This document shows positions 1 to 5,271 of a stretch of DNA of 5,271 nucleotides, piece after piece. The notes under the pieces were generated by a model. That model saw only the letters and a program-made list of their open reading frames with translations. It was not told where the DNA came from and did no database searches. The stretch is from Woeseiaceae bacterium (lineage in GTDB: Bacteria; Pseudomonadota; Gammaproteobacteria; Steroidobacterales; Woeseiaceae). The stretch is from NCBI GenBank assembly GCA_022615525.1, contig JAKEGN010000091.1, positions 1 to 5,271 of the forward strand. The letters are read 5' to 3'. A program made the translations under genes and the position numbers. How positions within the stretch are numbered: position 1 is the first letter of the stretch; every line of letters begins with the position of its first letter.

Positions 1-492
1 ACATGCATCGCGCTGCTGCCCGCAGCAGTGCTCGCCGACGACGAACTGGACGTCACGATGGAGGTCTTCGACGACCTTTCCGATGTCGATGGCAACGTCA
101 GCGAGATGCGCGGCCCCGATGAAGGCGAACATGGCGACGATCTCGACGACGACGAACGGGACAATGACGACGACTTCGACGACGACCGTGATGAGGACGA
201 GAACGACGGCGAGGATTCCGGTGATGGTTCCAGCGAGGATTCCTTTGACGACGAGGAAGATCGCGAGGACGGCGAAGAATCCGACGACGATTTCCTCGAC
301 GAGGAAGACGACCGGGACGACTTCGAGCACGATGACGTCGATGACGAGGATCGGGAAGACGAGCTCGAATCAGAGGACGAATTCGAGGACGGCGAGGACG
401 TCGACCACGACGAGTTCGACGAGGAAGACGACGATGACATGGATGAGGAGGAAGAGGACGACGGCGCCGAGGAGGGCGAAGACGACGTTTAG
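1..492 (+). CDS. Exported, extremely acidic Asp/Glu-rich protein (5'-truncated by window edge)
   Basis: I do not recognise the family. The frame is open to base 1 and encodes TCIALLPAAVLA before DDELDV. This reads as the hydrophobic core and V-L-A cleavage site of a Sec signal peptide, so the GTG at 28 lies inside the signal peptide and the real start is upstream of the window. The visible part has 163 residues. By my count the mature 151 residues hold 59 Asp and 36 Glu (about 63% acidic), six Arg, three His and no Lys, giving a net charge near -90. The first ~25 mature residues (TMEVFDDLSDVDGN) are more ordinary and may be the only folded part. The rest is low-complexity and probably disordered unless it binds cations. 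The stop is TAG, followed by a strong terminator, so this gene ends its transcription unit. Calcium or other metal binding is inferred from composition only; I see no clean DxDxDG loop. Existence as a real gene is supported by the signal peptide and terminator. Confidence 0.8.
   Translation, partial: TCIALLPAAVLADDELDVTMEVFDDLSDVDGNVSEMRGPDEGEHGDDLDDDERDNDDDFDDDRDEDENDGEDSGDGSSEDSFDDEEDREDGEESDDDFLDEEDDRDDFEHDDVDDEDREDELESEDEFEDGEDVDHDEFDEEDDDDMDEEEEDDGAEEGEDDV
241..432 (+). repeat. Diverged 120-bp-offset internal repeat in the acidic gene
   Basis: The 17-mer TCGACGAGGAAGACGAC occurs exactly at 296-312 and again at 416-432, 120 bp (40 codons) apart and in frame. Lining up 241-312 with 361-432 at that offset without gaps keeps about half of the 24 encoded residues identical, including EDGE and DEEDD. 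The most likely reading is a partial internal duplication, or expansion of Asp/Glu codons. Because the protein uses mainly GAC, GAT, GAA and GAG codons, some of this similarity is expected by chance. Confidence 0.4.
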
Positions 493-556
493 TCGGCATC
501 CAGTGCAGCACCGCCACCCGGCCCGGTAACCGCCGGGGCGATCAAAGAAACGGGAT

Positions 557-592
557 CCCCCGGTTTGCTACCGCAAATCGGGGGTTTTTTTT
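557..592 (+). terminator. Rho-independent terminator after the acidic gene
   Basis: The arms 557-568 (CCCCCGGTTTGC) and 573-584 (GCAAATCGGGGG) form a 12-bp stem with a single G-T wobble (563/578) and a TACC tetraloop at 569-572. Eight T residues follow at 585-592. The hairpin lies 65 bp after the TAG stop at 490-492. The reverse strand has no uninterrupted T run after the hairpin, so it should act mainly on rightward transcription. It isolates the acidic gene from the envelope gene pair downstream. Confidence 0.95.
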
Positions 593-619
593 GCGCCATT
601 TCAAACTTTTGAAGCGCAC

Positions 620-2317
620 TTGGTGCAAGCGCCGCGAATCTGTGCGAATTACCTTGCCTGGATCGGCGAAAACCCCAGGAGTCGCAACATTTTCGGCAAG
701 CCTAATTACCCGGCCCGCCTGCCTGCCAGGCTGGCGGCCCTGTTCCTGCTATCCTGCGCAGCCCCCCCTCCGGGCACGGCTCTTGCCGCTACGGCCGAAG
801 AGCTGTTTGCCGACGGCAACCGCCTGTTCCGGGATGACCTGTACTGGGCCGCGCTGCTGCGTTACCGGGAGGCGCAAGAAGCGGGCATGGATACCCCGTT
901 GCTGCAGTACAACGCCGGAGTCGCACATTACAAGGCCGGGCAGCACCTGCGGGCGCGCGAGGCACTGGTCAACGCTTCGCGATCGCCGACGCTCGAGATC
1001 CACGCGCATTACAACCTCGGCCTGAACGCGTTGGCCATGGGCGACGACGAGCAGGCACTGGCCTGGTTTCGACTCGCCAGGGACCAGGCGCGCTTCCCTG
1101 AGATCAGTGCACTGGCCGTGACTGCTATTGCCCGCATCCAGCGGCAGCAGGCCGAGGAGCAGCGTCCGGTCATGCAGCGCGCCGAAGCGGCTCGACCGGA
1201 GCCGAAACCGCTCGGTGCTTTCACGTTCAACTTCGCGGCCGGCTTCGGCAGCGACGACAATGCCTATCGCACGCCTGCCGACAGTTACGTGGATCTCTCC
1301 GATCCGAACCTGCCCGTAGTAACCCCGGTGGTCCAGTCCGGGACCTACGTACCGCTGCGGCTTGCCGCGCAGTACACGGTGAACAGCTTCGAAAACGAGT
1401 CGTTCTTCGGTGCCTACCGTTACGTGGGGCGGCTGTACCAGGACGAACTCCTGAAGAACGCCGACGAGCACGTACATGAACTCAGTTTCGGCAGCGAGTA
1501 CCGCAAACTGGCCGAAGAAACCGAGCGTGTTATCTACAGCGCTTTCACGATCGCGCAGCGCGATGGAACCTATTACGACCGGGATAACGGCGGCATCGTA
1601 GTCGTCGACGATGCCGATATCGGCGCCCGGATGAATTACATGCGGTATGGCCCGGAGATCTGGTTTCGTCAATCCTTCGAGCGCTTCTCGTTCGGCGGCC
1701 GGGGAAAGGGCCAGCTCTGGAATTACGAGAACACCGAAACGGTCCCGGAATACGATCACCAGTACGTGTCGCTTGGTCTGAATGCGCAGTACCGGTTCAC
1801 CCGAACGTCGCTGTTGCGGGTAACGGCCGACACCTACCAGAGGCACTTCGGCACCCGGCCATCGTACGAGCTGGACGGTACGCAACCCATAGGCAATGAG
1901 CCTGTCAGGTACGACTACCTCGACCTGGGGGTGAGCGCCAGGCAGCGTGTAACCCGCGGCTTCTGGTTCGGGCTGAACTACATACGGACTGATCGACGTG
2001 ACCGCCACGTCGGTTATAACGACTACATACGGAACAGTTTCGGCGCCGACTTCCACCTGGACCTGAGCTGGCGCTTCGACCTCGACGCGGCTGCCATCTA
2101 CGAAGTGTATGACTACGCCAACGCCTTCGCCTTCCACAATCCCGCTGCCGGCCGCAAGACCATGGAACGGTCCATCGGCACGGTTTCCGCAACACTGCGG
2201 CTGAACCAGAACTTCAGTCTCGTTGGTGCCTACCTGTATAACGACGTTACATCAAACGACGCACGACTCGCTTATAATCGCAGCCAGTTCGAACTCAACC
2301 TTCGCTGGGAGCAGTAA
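620..2317 (+). CDS. TPR-containing outer-membrane beta-barrel protein
   Basis: This is an exported two-part protein. Residues are numbered from TTG 620. A signal peptide lies at about 33-56 (hydrophobic LAALFLL), with either signal peptidase I cleavage after TALA or a lipobox-like LLSC at Cys46. Residues 58-160 form roughly three TPR-like helix pairs (ADGNRLFRDDLYWAALLRY; LLQYNAGVAHYKAGQHLRA; AHYNLGLNALAMGDDEQAL). A helical, charged linker runs to about 198. From about 200 to 565 come alternating amphipathic strands; I count about 16 by eye, the last being QFELNLRWEQ. The expected topology is TPR in the periplasm and barrel in the outer membrane. This order and size recall Slam-type translocons (PF04575-like), but I see no diagnostic motif, so substrate and function are unknown. 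TTG 620 and GTG 623 leave an overlong n-region and lack a good ribosome site, while ATT 689 has AGGAG at proper spacing and is the start I favour. The gene ends 4 nt before the next ATG, which suggests an operon. Confidence 0.85.
   Translation: MVQAPRICANYLAWIGENPRSRNIFGKPNYPARLPARLAALFLLSCAAPPPGTALAATAEELFADGNRLFRDDLYWAALLRYREAQEAGMDTPLLQYNAGVAHYKAGQHLRAREALVNASRSPTLEIHAHYNLGLNALAMGDDEQALAWFRLARDQARFPEISALAVTAIARIQRQQAEEQRPVMQRAEAARPEPKPLGAFTFNFAAGFGSDDNAYRTPADSYVDLSDPNLPVVTPVVQSGTYVPLRLAAQYTVNSFENESFFGAYRYVGRLYQDELLKNADEHVHELSFGSEYRKLAEETERVIYSAFTIAQRDGTYYDRDNGGIVVVDDADIGARMNYMRYGPEIWFRQSFERFSFGGRGKGQLWNYENTETVPEYDHQYVSLGLNAQYRFTRTSLLRVTADTYQRHFGTRPSYELDGTQPIGNEPVRYDYLDLGVSARQRVTRGFWFGLNYIRTDRRDRHVGYNDYIRNSFGADFHLDLSWRFDLDAAAIYEVYDYANAFAFHNPAAGRKTMERSIGTVSATLRLNQNFSLVGAYLYNDVTSNDARLAYNRSQFELNLRWEQ
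677..691 (+). promoter_or_regulatory. Candidate ribosome binding site with ATT start codon for the TPR-barrel gene
   Basis: AGGAG at 677-681 is followed after 7 nt by ATT at 689-691, in frame with the TPR-barrel gene. Starting there gives a compact signal peptide: MFGKPNYPARLPAR, then the hydrophobic LAALFLLS. No ATG exists in this frame before 888, deep inside the TPR region. The conventional candidates TTG 620 and GTG 623 have only a weak GAAG (611-614) upstream. AUU initiation is known for E. coli infC, where it serves autoregulation, and is otherwise rare. This site is inferred, not proven. Confidence 0.45.
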
Positions 2318-2324
2318 TCAGATG
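2307..2324 (+). promoter_or_regulatory. Ribosome binding site and start of the small barrel gene, inside the upstream CDS end
   Basis: GGGAG at 2307-2311 lies in the last codons of the TPR-barrel gene, 10 nt before ATG 2322. The upstream TAA is at 2315-2317, between the two. Ribosomes finishing the first gene therefore cover the start of the second, which favours translational coupling. This ATG is chosen over an upstream in-frame GTG at 2223 because it begins directly with a normal signal peptide and avoids a 95-nt overlap. Confidence 0.6.
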
Positions 2325-2957
2325 AAACTTCGGATTGCGGCAGTTGCTGCCGTACTGGGTGCGTTTGCAAGCAATGCAAACGCGGCGGACGACTCATTGA
2401 ACGTCGAGCTGACGCCCTTCGGCGCCTATCGCATGGGCGGCAGCTTCGACGTCGAAGAAGCCGACACCAGCTACGACGTCGAGGACTCACCGAGTTACGG
2501 TTTCATCGTCAATTTCCGGCAAACCGCCAACACGCAATGGGAGATCCTCTATTCCAGGCAGCAGACGGACGCGGAGTTCAGCGACCCGGCAGCCGGAAAC
2601 TCCATGCTGGACGTCGACATGGATTTCTTCCAGGGCGGTGGCACTTACCAATGGGACGGCGACAAAGTGCGTCCCTACCTGGCGTTGACCGTCGGCGGGA
2701 CGCATATCAGCACGCGCGCCGGCGGCGTGAGCGACAGCGATACGTTCTGGTCGGGAACCTTCGGCGTCGGCTTGCAGATCAGGCCGAATGAACGAATCGG
2801 CCTGCGGCTGGAAGCACGCGCCTACGGTACTTTCATCAACTCCGATACGGACATTTTCTGCCAGACCGGGCCGAACCAGAACGTATGTGCGGTTCGCGTC
2901 GACGGCACGATGATGTCGCAGATCGAGACTCTCGCCGGAATCGTGTTTCGATTCTGA
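2322..2957 (+). CDS. Small outer-membrane beta-barrel protein, probably eight-stranded
   Basis: The 211-residue precursor starts with a clear Sec signal peptide (MKLRIAAVAAVLGAFASNANA, cleaved after Ala21) with no lipobox. The mature part shows eight amphipathic strand candidates: LNVELTPFGAYRM, SYGFIVNFRQT, TQWEILYSRQQ, DFFQGGGTYQW, VRPYLALTVGGTHI, WSGTFGVGLQIR, IGLRLEARAYGTF and SQIETLAGIVFRF. It ends in Phe, as expected for a BAM-recognised C-terminal signal. Size and strand number fit the general OmpA/OmpX-like small-barrel class (PF13505-type), but no specific family is recognised. Cys180 and Cys189 sit in the last long loop between strands 7 and 8 and could form an extracellular disulfide. 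It lies 4 nt after the TPR-barrel gene, so the two are probably co-expressed and may act together. Its role is unknown: it could be structural, an adhesin-like surface protein, or a partner or cargo of the neighbour. Confidence 0.88.
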   Translation: MKLRIAAVAAVLGAFASNANAADDSLNVELTPFGAYRMGGSFDVEEADTSYDVEDSPSYGFIVNFRQTANTQWEILYSRQQTDAEFSDPAAGNSMLDVDMDFFQGGGTYQWDGDKVRPYLALTVGGTHISTRAGGVSDSDTFWSGTFGVGLQIRPNERIGLRLEARAYGTFINSDTDIFCQTGPNQNVCAVRVDGTMMSQIETLAGIVFRF

Positions 2958-3051
2958 ACAGCGCGCGTGGTGTACCGCGCATGCGCAGTGCATCGCCCCG
3001 GCAATCCGGGAAATCGCAGTGTTTTGACGCGGGCTGGGCTGTGTCCATCTC

Positions 3052-3060
3052 TGGTAGACT
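3052..3060 (+). promoter_or_regulatory. Candidate extended -10 element for uvrD
   Basis: TGGTAGACT is an extended -10 (TG-N followed by TAGACT, four of six matches to TATAAT). It ends 9 nt before ATG 3070, so transcription would start about 2-4 nt upstream of the start codon. No good -35 sits at 16-18 bp spacing. A TTGACG at 3024-3029 is 25 bp away, which is too far for sigma70. No Shine-Dalgarno is visible before the ATG (GCGCCCCCC), which fits a nearly leaderless transcript. Confidence 0.35.
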
Positions 3061-3069
3061 GCGCCCCCC

Positions 3070-5244
3070 ATGGACGTGACTCGTATACTCGAGGGCCTGA
3101 ACGACGCACAGCGTAGCGCCGTGACCGCGCCGCTCGCTCCGCTGCTCGTGATTGCCGGCGCCGGCAGCGGCAAGACCCGGGTACTGACGCACCGGGCTGC
3201 CTGGCTCATCGACGTCGAGGGCGTGTCGCCGCAAAGACTGCTTGCTGTGACTTTTACCAACAAGGCGGCCGCGGAAATGCGCGGCCGCATCGAATCGCTG
3301 CTTGGCATGCCGGTCAACCACCTCTGGATCGGCACTTTTCACGGCCTCGCGCATCGGCTGCTGAGGAGGCACTGGCGGGAAGCGGGACTGCCGCAGAATT
3401 TCCAGATCATCGACTCGGACGACCAGCAAAGGCTTATCAAGCGACTGCTGAAGAACCTGGAACTCGACGAATCCCGGTGGGTGCCGCGCGAGATCCAGTA
3501 CTTCATCAATGCGCAGAAAGACGAGGGTCTGCGTCCGCAGCACATCGATGACGACAATGACCCGCAGCGACGCCAGCTCATTGCCCTTTACAAGGGCTAC
3601 CAGGAAATGTGCGAACGCGGCGGCCTGGTCGACTTCGCCGAACTGCTGTTGCGCGCACACGAATTATGGCGCGATGATCCCGCGCTGCTGGCGCATTACC
3701 AGGCACGGTTCCGGCACCTCCTGGTCGACGAGTTCCAGGACACGAATGCAATCCAGTACGCGTGGCTGCGACTGCTCGCCGGTCGCGACGGAATTCCGTT
3801 TGCTGTCGGTGACGATGACCAGTCGATATACCGCTGGCGCGGAGCTCGGGTCGAGCACATTTATCGATTTCAGAAAGACTTTCCGCAGGCGACCGTCGTC
3901 AAGCTCGAACAGAATTACCGGTCGACGGCTACCATTCTCAACGCGGCCAATGCGGTTATTGCCCACAACAACTCGCGCATGGGCAAGAATCTGTGGACCG
4001 ATGGTGCCCACGGCGAACCCGTCCGTGTCTACTCTGCGTATAACGAACGCGACGAGGCCGACTTCGTCGTTGGGCGGCTCAAGGACTGGAGCGAGCAGGG
4101 CAACCCGAGAGCAGACGCGGCCGTCCTGTACCGGTCGAATGCTCAGTCCCGGGTGCTCGAAGAGGCGCTCATCAATGCCGGACTCCCGTACCGCGTTTAC
4201 GGCGGCCTGAGGTTCTTCGAACGGGCCGAGATCAAGGACGCCCTGGCCTACCTCAGGCTGATAGCAAACCGTGACGACGACAGCTCGTTCGAACGCGTCA
4301 TAAACCGGCCGACCCGCGGTATCGGCGCCCGCTCCGTCGAATCCATCCGTGCCTATGCGCGGGCCAACAGCTGTTCCATGTGGCGCGCCGCAGGCGCAAT
4401 AGCGAGCGACGAGCTCGGCGGCAGAGGCGCATCGTCCATCCTTGCGTTCATGACACTGATCGAGCGCATGGCTCGGGAGACACAGCACCTCGAATTGCAT
4501 TACCAGGTCGACCATGCCATTCAGGCCAGCGGACTGATCGAATTTTTCAGGAAGGAAAAGGGCGAACGCGGGGAAACGAAAATCGAGAACCTGGAGGAAC
4601 TGGTCAGCGCGGCGCGGGGATTCAATGCCGACCCGGCCGAGGAGATGTCGGTGCTCGATGCTTTCCTGTCACACGCAGCGCTCGAAGCCGGCGAAGGACA
4701 GGCGGATGCCTGGGAGGACTGCGTGCAACTCATGACCATGCATTCGGCAAAAGGCCTGGAGTTCCCGCTGGTATTCCTTTGCGGCATGGAGGATGGATTG
4801 TTCCCTCACCAGCGCTCGATCGCCGACCCGAGCGGGCTGGAGGAAGAGCGTCGCCTTTGTTACGTCGGCATAACGCGCGCGAAGAGAACCCTTTATGTAA
4901 CGCATGCCGAACAACGACGGCTGCATGGCATGGACAGCTTTTCACAGCCATCACGATTCATCGCGGAAATTCCGGACGAGCTCGTTGAAGAAGTTCGACC
5001 GCGGGTCCATGTGAGCCGCCCGGTGCATACGGTAAACCGGCCTCGCGGCCGGGCCTCCGGCAGTATCAGCCCGGGAGCCGAGCTCGGCATCCGGCTGGGA
5101 CAGCGCGTCCGTCACGGCAAGTTCGGCGATGGCGTCATTCTCAATTGTGAAGGCCAGGGCGCGCATGCGCGAGTCGAGGTCAACTTCGAAACAGCGGGCA
5201 CAAAGTGGCTGGTGCTTGGTTATGCCAATCTTGATCTGATGTAG
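3070..5244 (+). CDS. uvrD: DNA helicase II (UvrD), superfamily 1A 3'-5' helicase
   Basis: UvrD is an ATP-driven 3'-5' DNA translocase and helicase. It removes the incised oligonucleotide and UvrC in nucleotide excision repair, unwinds nicked strands in MutHLS mismatch repair, strips RecA filaments and can backtrack RNA polymerase. All SF1A motifs are intact: Q motif Gln14; Walker A GAGSGKT with Lys35; Ia TFTNKAA (61-67); Ib GTFHG (88-92); II DEFQD (220-224); III GDDDQSIYRWRG (247-258); IV QNYRST (281-286); GGLRFFERAEIKD (378-390); V TMHSAKGLEF (556-565); VI YVGITRAK (598-605). The 2B-domain RGIG helix-hairpin-helix motif is at 416-419. The Tudor-like tail (LGQRVRHGKFGDG to GTKWLV, about 676-718), which contacts RNA polymerase in this family, follows a basic Pro/Arg linker. 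Length is 724 residues against about 720 in E. coli. MDVTRILEGLNDAQ aligns with the E. coli N-terminus, fixing the ATG. Rep and PcrA are alternatives, but the tail and N-terminus favour UvrD. No convincing LexA box is seen upstream. Confidence 0.97.
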   Translation: MDVTRILEGLNDAQRSAVTAPLAPLLVIAGAGSGKTRVLTHRAAWLIDVEGVSPQRLLAVTFTNKAAAEMRGRIESLLGMPVNHLWIGTFHGLAHRLLRRHWREAGLPQNFQIIDSDDQQRLIKRLLKNLELDESRWVPREIQYFINAQKDEGLRPQHIDDDNDPQRRQLIALYKGYQEMCERGGLVDFAELLLRAHELWRDDPALLAHYQARFRHLLVDEFQDTNAIQYAWLRLLAGRDGIPFAVGDDDQSIYRWRGARVEHIYRFQKDFPQATVVKLEQNYRSTATILNAANAVIAHNNSRMGKNLWTDGAHGEPVRVYSAYNERDEADFVVGRLKDWSEQGNPRADAAVLYRSNAQSRVLEEALINAGLPYRVYGGLRFFERAEIKDALAYLRLIANRDDDSSFERVINRPTRGIGARSVESIRAYARANSCSMWRAAGAIASDELGGRGASSILAFMTLIERMARETQHLELHYQVDHAIQASGLIEFFRKEKGERGETKIENLEELVSAARGFNADPAEEMSVLDAFLSHAALEAGEGQADAWEDCVQLMTMHSAKGLEFPLVFLCGMEDGLFPHQRSIADPSGLEEERRLCYVGITRAKRTLYVTHAEQRRLHGMDSFSQPSRFIAEIPDELVEEVRPRVHVSRPVHTVNRPRGRASGSISPGAELGIRLGQRVRHGKFGDGVILNCEGQGAHARVEVNFETAGTKWLVLGYANLDLM

Positions 5245-5247
5245 AAT
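5242..5247 (+). promoter_or_regulatory. Possible -10 hexamer overlapping the uvrD stop codon
   Basis: TAGAAT matches the sigma70 -10 consensus at five of six positions and begins with the uvrD TAG stop. The best upstream -35-like hexamer is TTGGTT at 5216-5221, with a 20-bp spacer that is longer than usual. The remaining 24 bases of the window contain no gene and no terminator. If real, it would drive a gene beginning just beyond the right edge. The call rests on a single short motif. Confidence 0.2.
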
Positions 5248-5271
5248 AAACGCTTGCCCAGAGCCGAAACT

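Noticed and set aside
208..225. EF-hand-like calcium loop around DEDENDGED in the acidic protein
   Set aside because: The glycine and acidic spacing do not fit the DxDxDG loop register, and acidic matches are expected by chance in this composition.
83..529. Long overlapping frames over the acidic gene: a Thr/Met-rich plus-strand frame and an Arg/Pro-rich minus-strand frame (98-517)
   Set aside because: Both are shadows of GAC/GAT/GAG codon runs read out of frame. Neither has a ribosome site or recognisable domain, while the chosen frame has a signal peptide end and is followed by a terminator.
614..632. Imperfect hairpin (CTTG-GTG-CAAG with outer GCG/CGC pairs and a 2-nt bulge) and a weak TTGGTG...GCGAAT promoter-like pair at 620-649
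   Set aside because: The stem is short with a 3-nt loop. The promoter match is three of six in each hexamer. Neither is strong enough to list, though a promoter must exist somewhere between the terminator and 689.
749..2137. 462-codon open frame on the minus strand opposite the TPR-barrel gene
   Set aside because: Its length follows from high GC and codon bias of the plus-strand gene. The protein lacks domains, and the plus-strand product has a signal peptide, TPR-like repeats and barrel strands.
2977..3025. Palindrome GCGCATGCGC (2977-2986) and hairpin CCCGG-CAAT-CCGGG (2997-3010) followed by TTTT at 3022-3025
   Set aside because: The stem is only 5 bp and the T run is short and 11 nt away, so it is not a credible intrinsic terminator. 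The palindrome is a common GC-rich word with no repeat partner in the window.
3039..3054. LexA box (SOS operator) upstream of uvrD
   Set aside because: CTGT at 3039-3042 is followed after 8 nt by CTGG rather than ACAG, so only a half-site is present. SOS control is not supported by this sequence.
2487..3660. Minus-strand open frames across the small barrel gene and 5' part of uvrD
   Set aside because: They run antisense to two well-supported genes and show no plausible protein features.

Overview
The window is a compact, GC-rich stretch with four same-strand genes and no mobile elements, RNA genes or CRISPR arrays that I can see. The best taxonomic clue is the last gene. It is a full-length UvrD (DNA helicase II) whose start, motif spacing and C-terminal Tudor-like tail follow my recollection of Escherichia coli UvrD almost residue for residue. 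Together with two outer-membrane beta-barrel proteins, this points to a Gram-negative gammaproteobacterium, probably a free-living non-enteric lineage. The genus cannot be fixed from the window.

Layout: (1) 1-492 is the 3' part of a gene for an exported, extremely acidic protein. Its true start lies left of the window, because the reading frame is open to base 1 and the first residues look like the end of a signal peptide. (2) 557-592 is a strong intrinsic terminator that closes that unit. (3) 620/689-2317 encodes an exported protein with N-terminal TPR-like helices and a C-terminal outer-membrane barrel. Its start is unclear, and an AGGAG followed at proper spacing by an ATT codon is the best-looking initiation site. 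(4) 2322-2957 encodes a small, probably eight-stranded outer-membrane barrel protein. It starts 4 nt after the previous stop, so the two form a translationally linked pair. (5) 2958-3069 is a short intergenic region with a possible extended -10 element almost touching the next ATG. (6) 3070-5244 is uvrD. The last 27 bases hold no gene.

Functionally there are two themes. The first three genes concern the cell envelope: an acidic periplasmic or secreted protein, then a TPR-barrel plus small-barrel pair. The fourth is a cytoplasmic DNA-repair helicase with no evident link to them. The TPR-barrel/small-barrel pair is the part most likely to hold undescribed biology. Its architecture recalls Slam-type (surface lipoprotein assembly modulator) outer-membrane translocons placed beside a cargo gene, but that is only an architectural analogy and the small protein lacks a lipobox. 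No stretch longer than 300 bases is without a gene.
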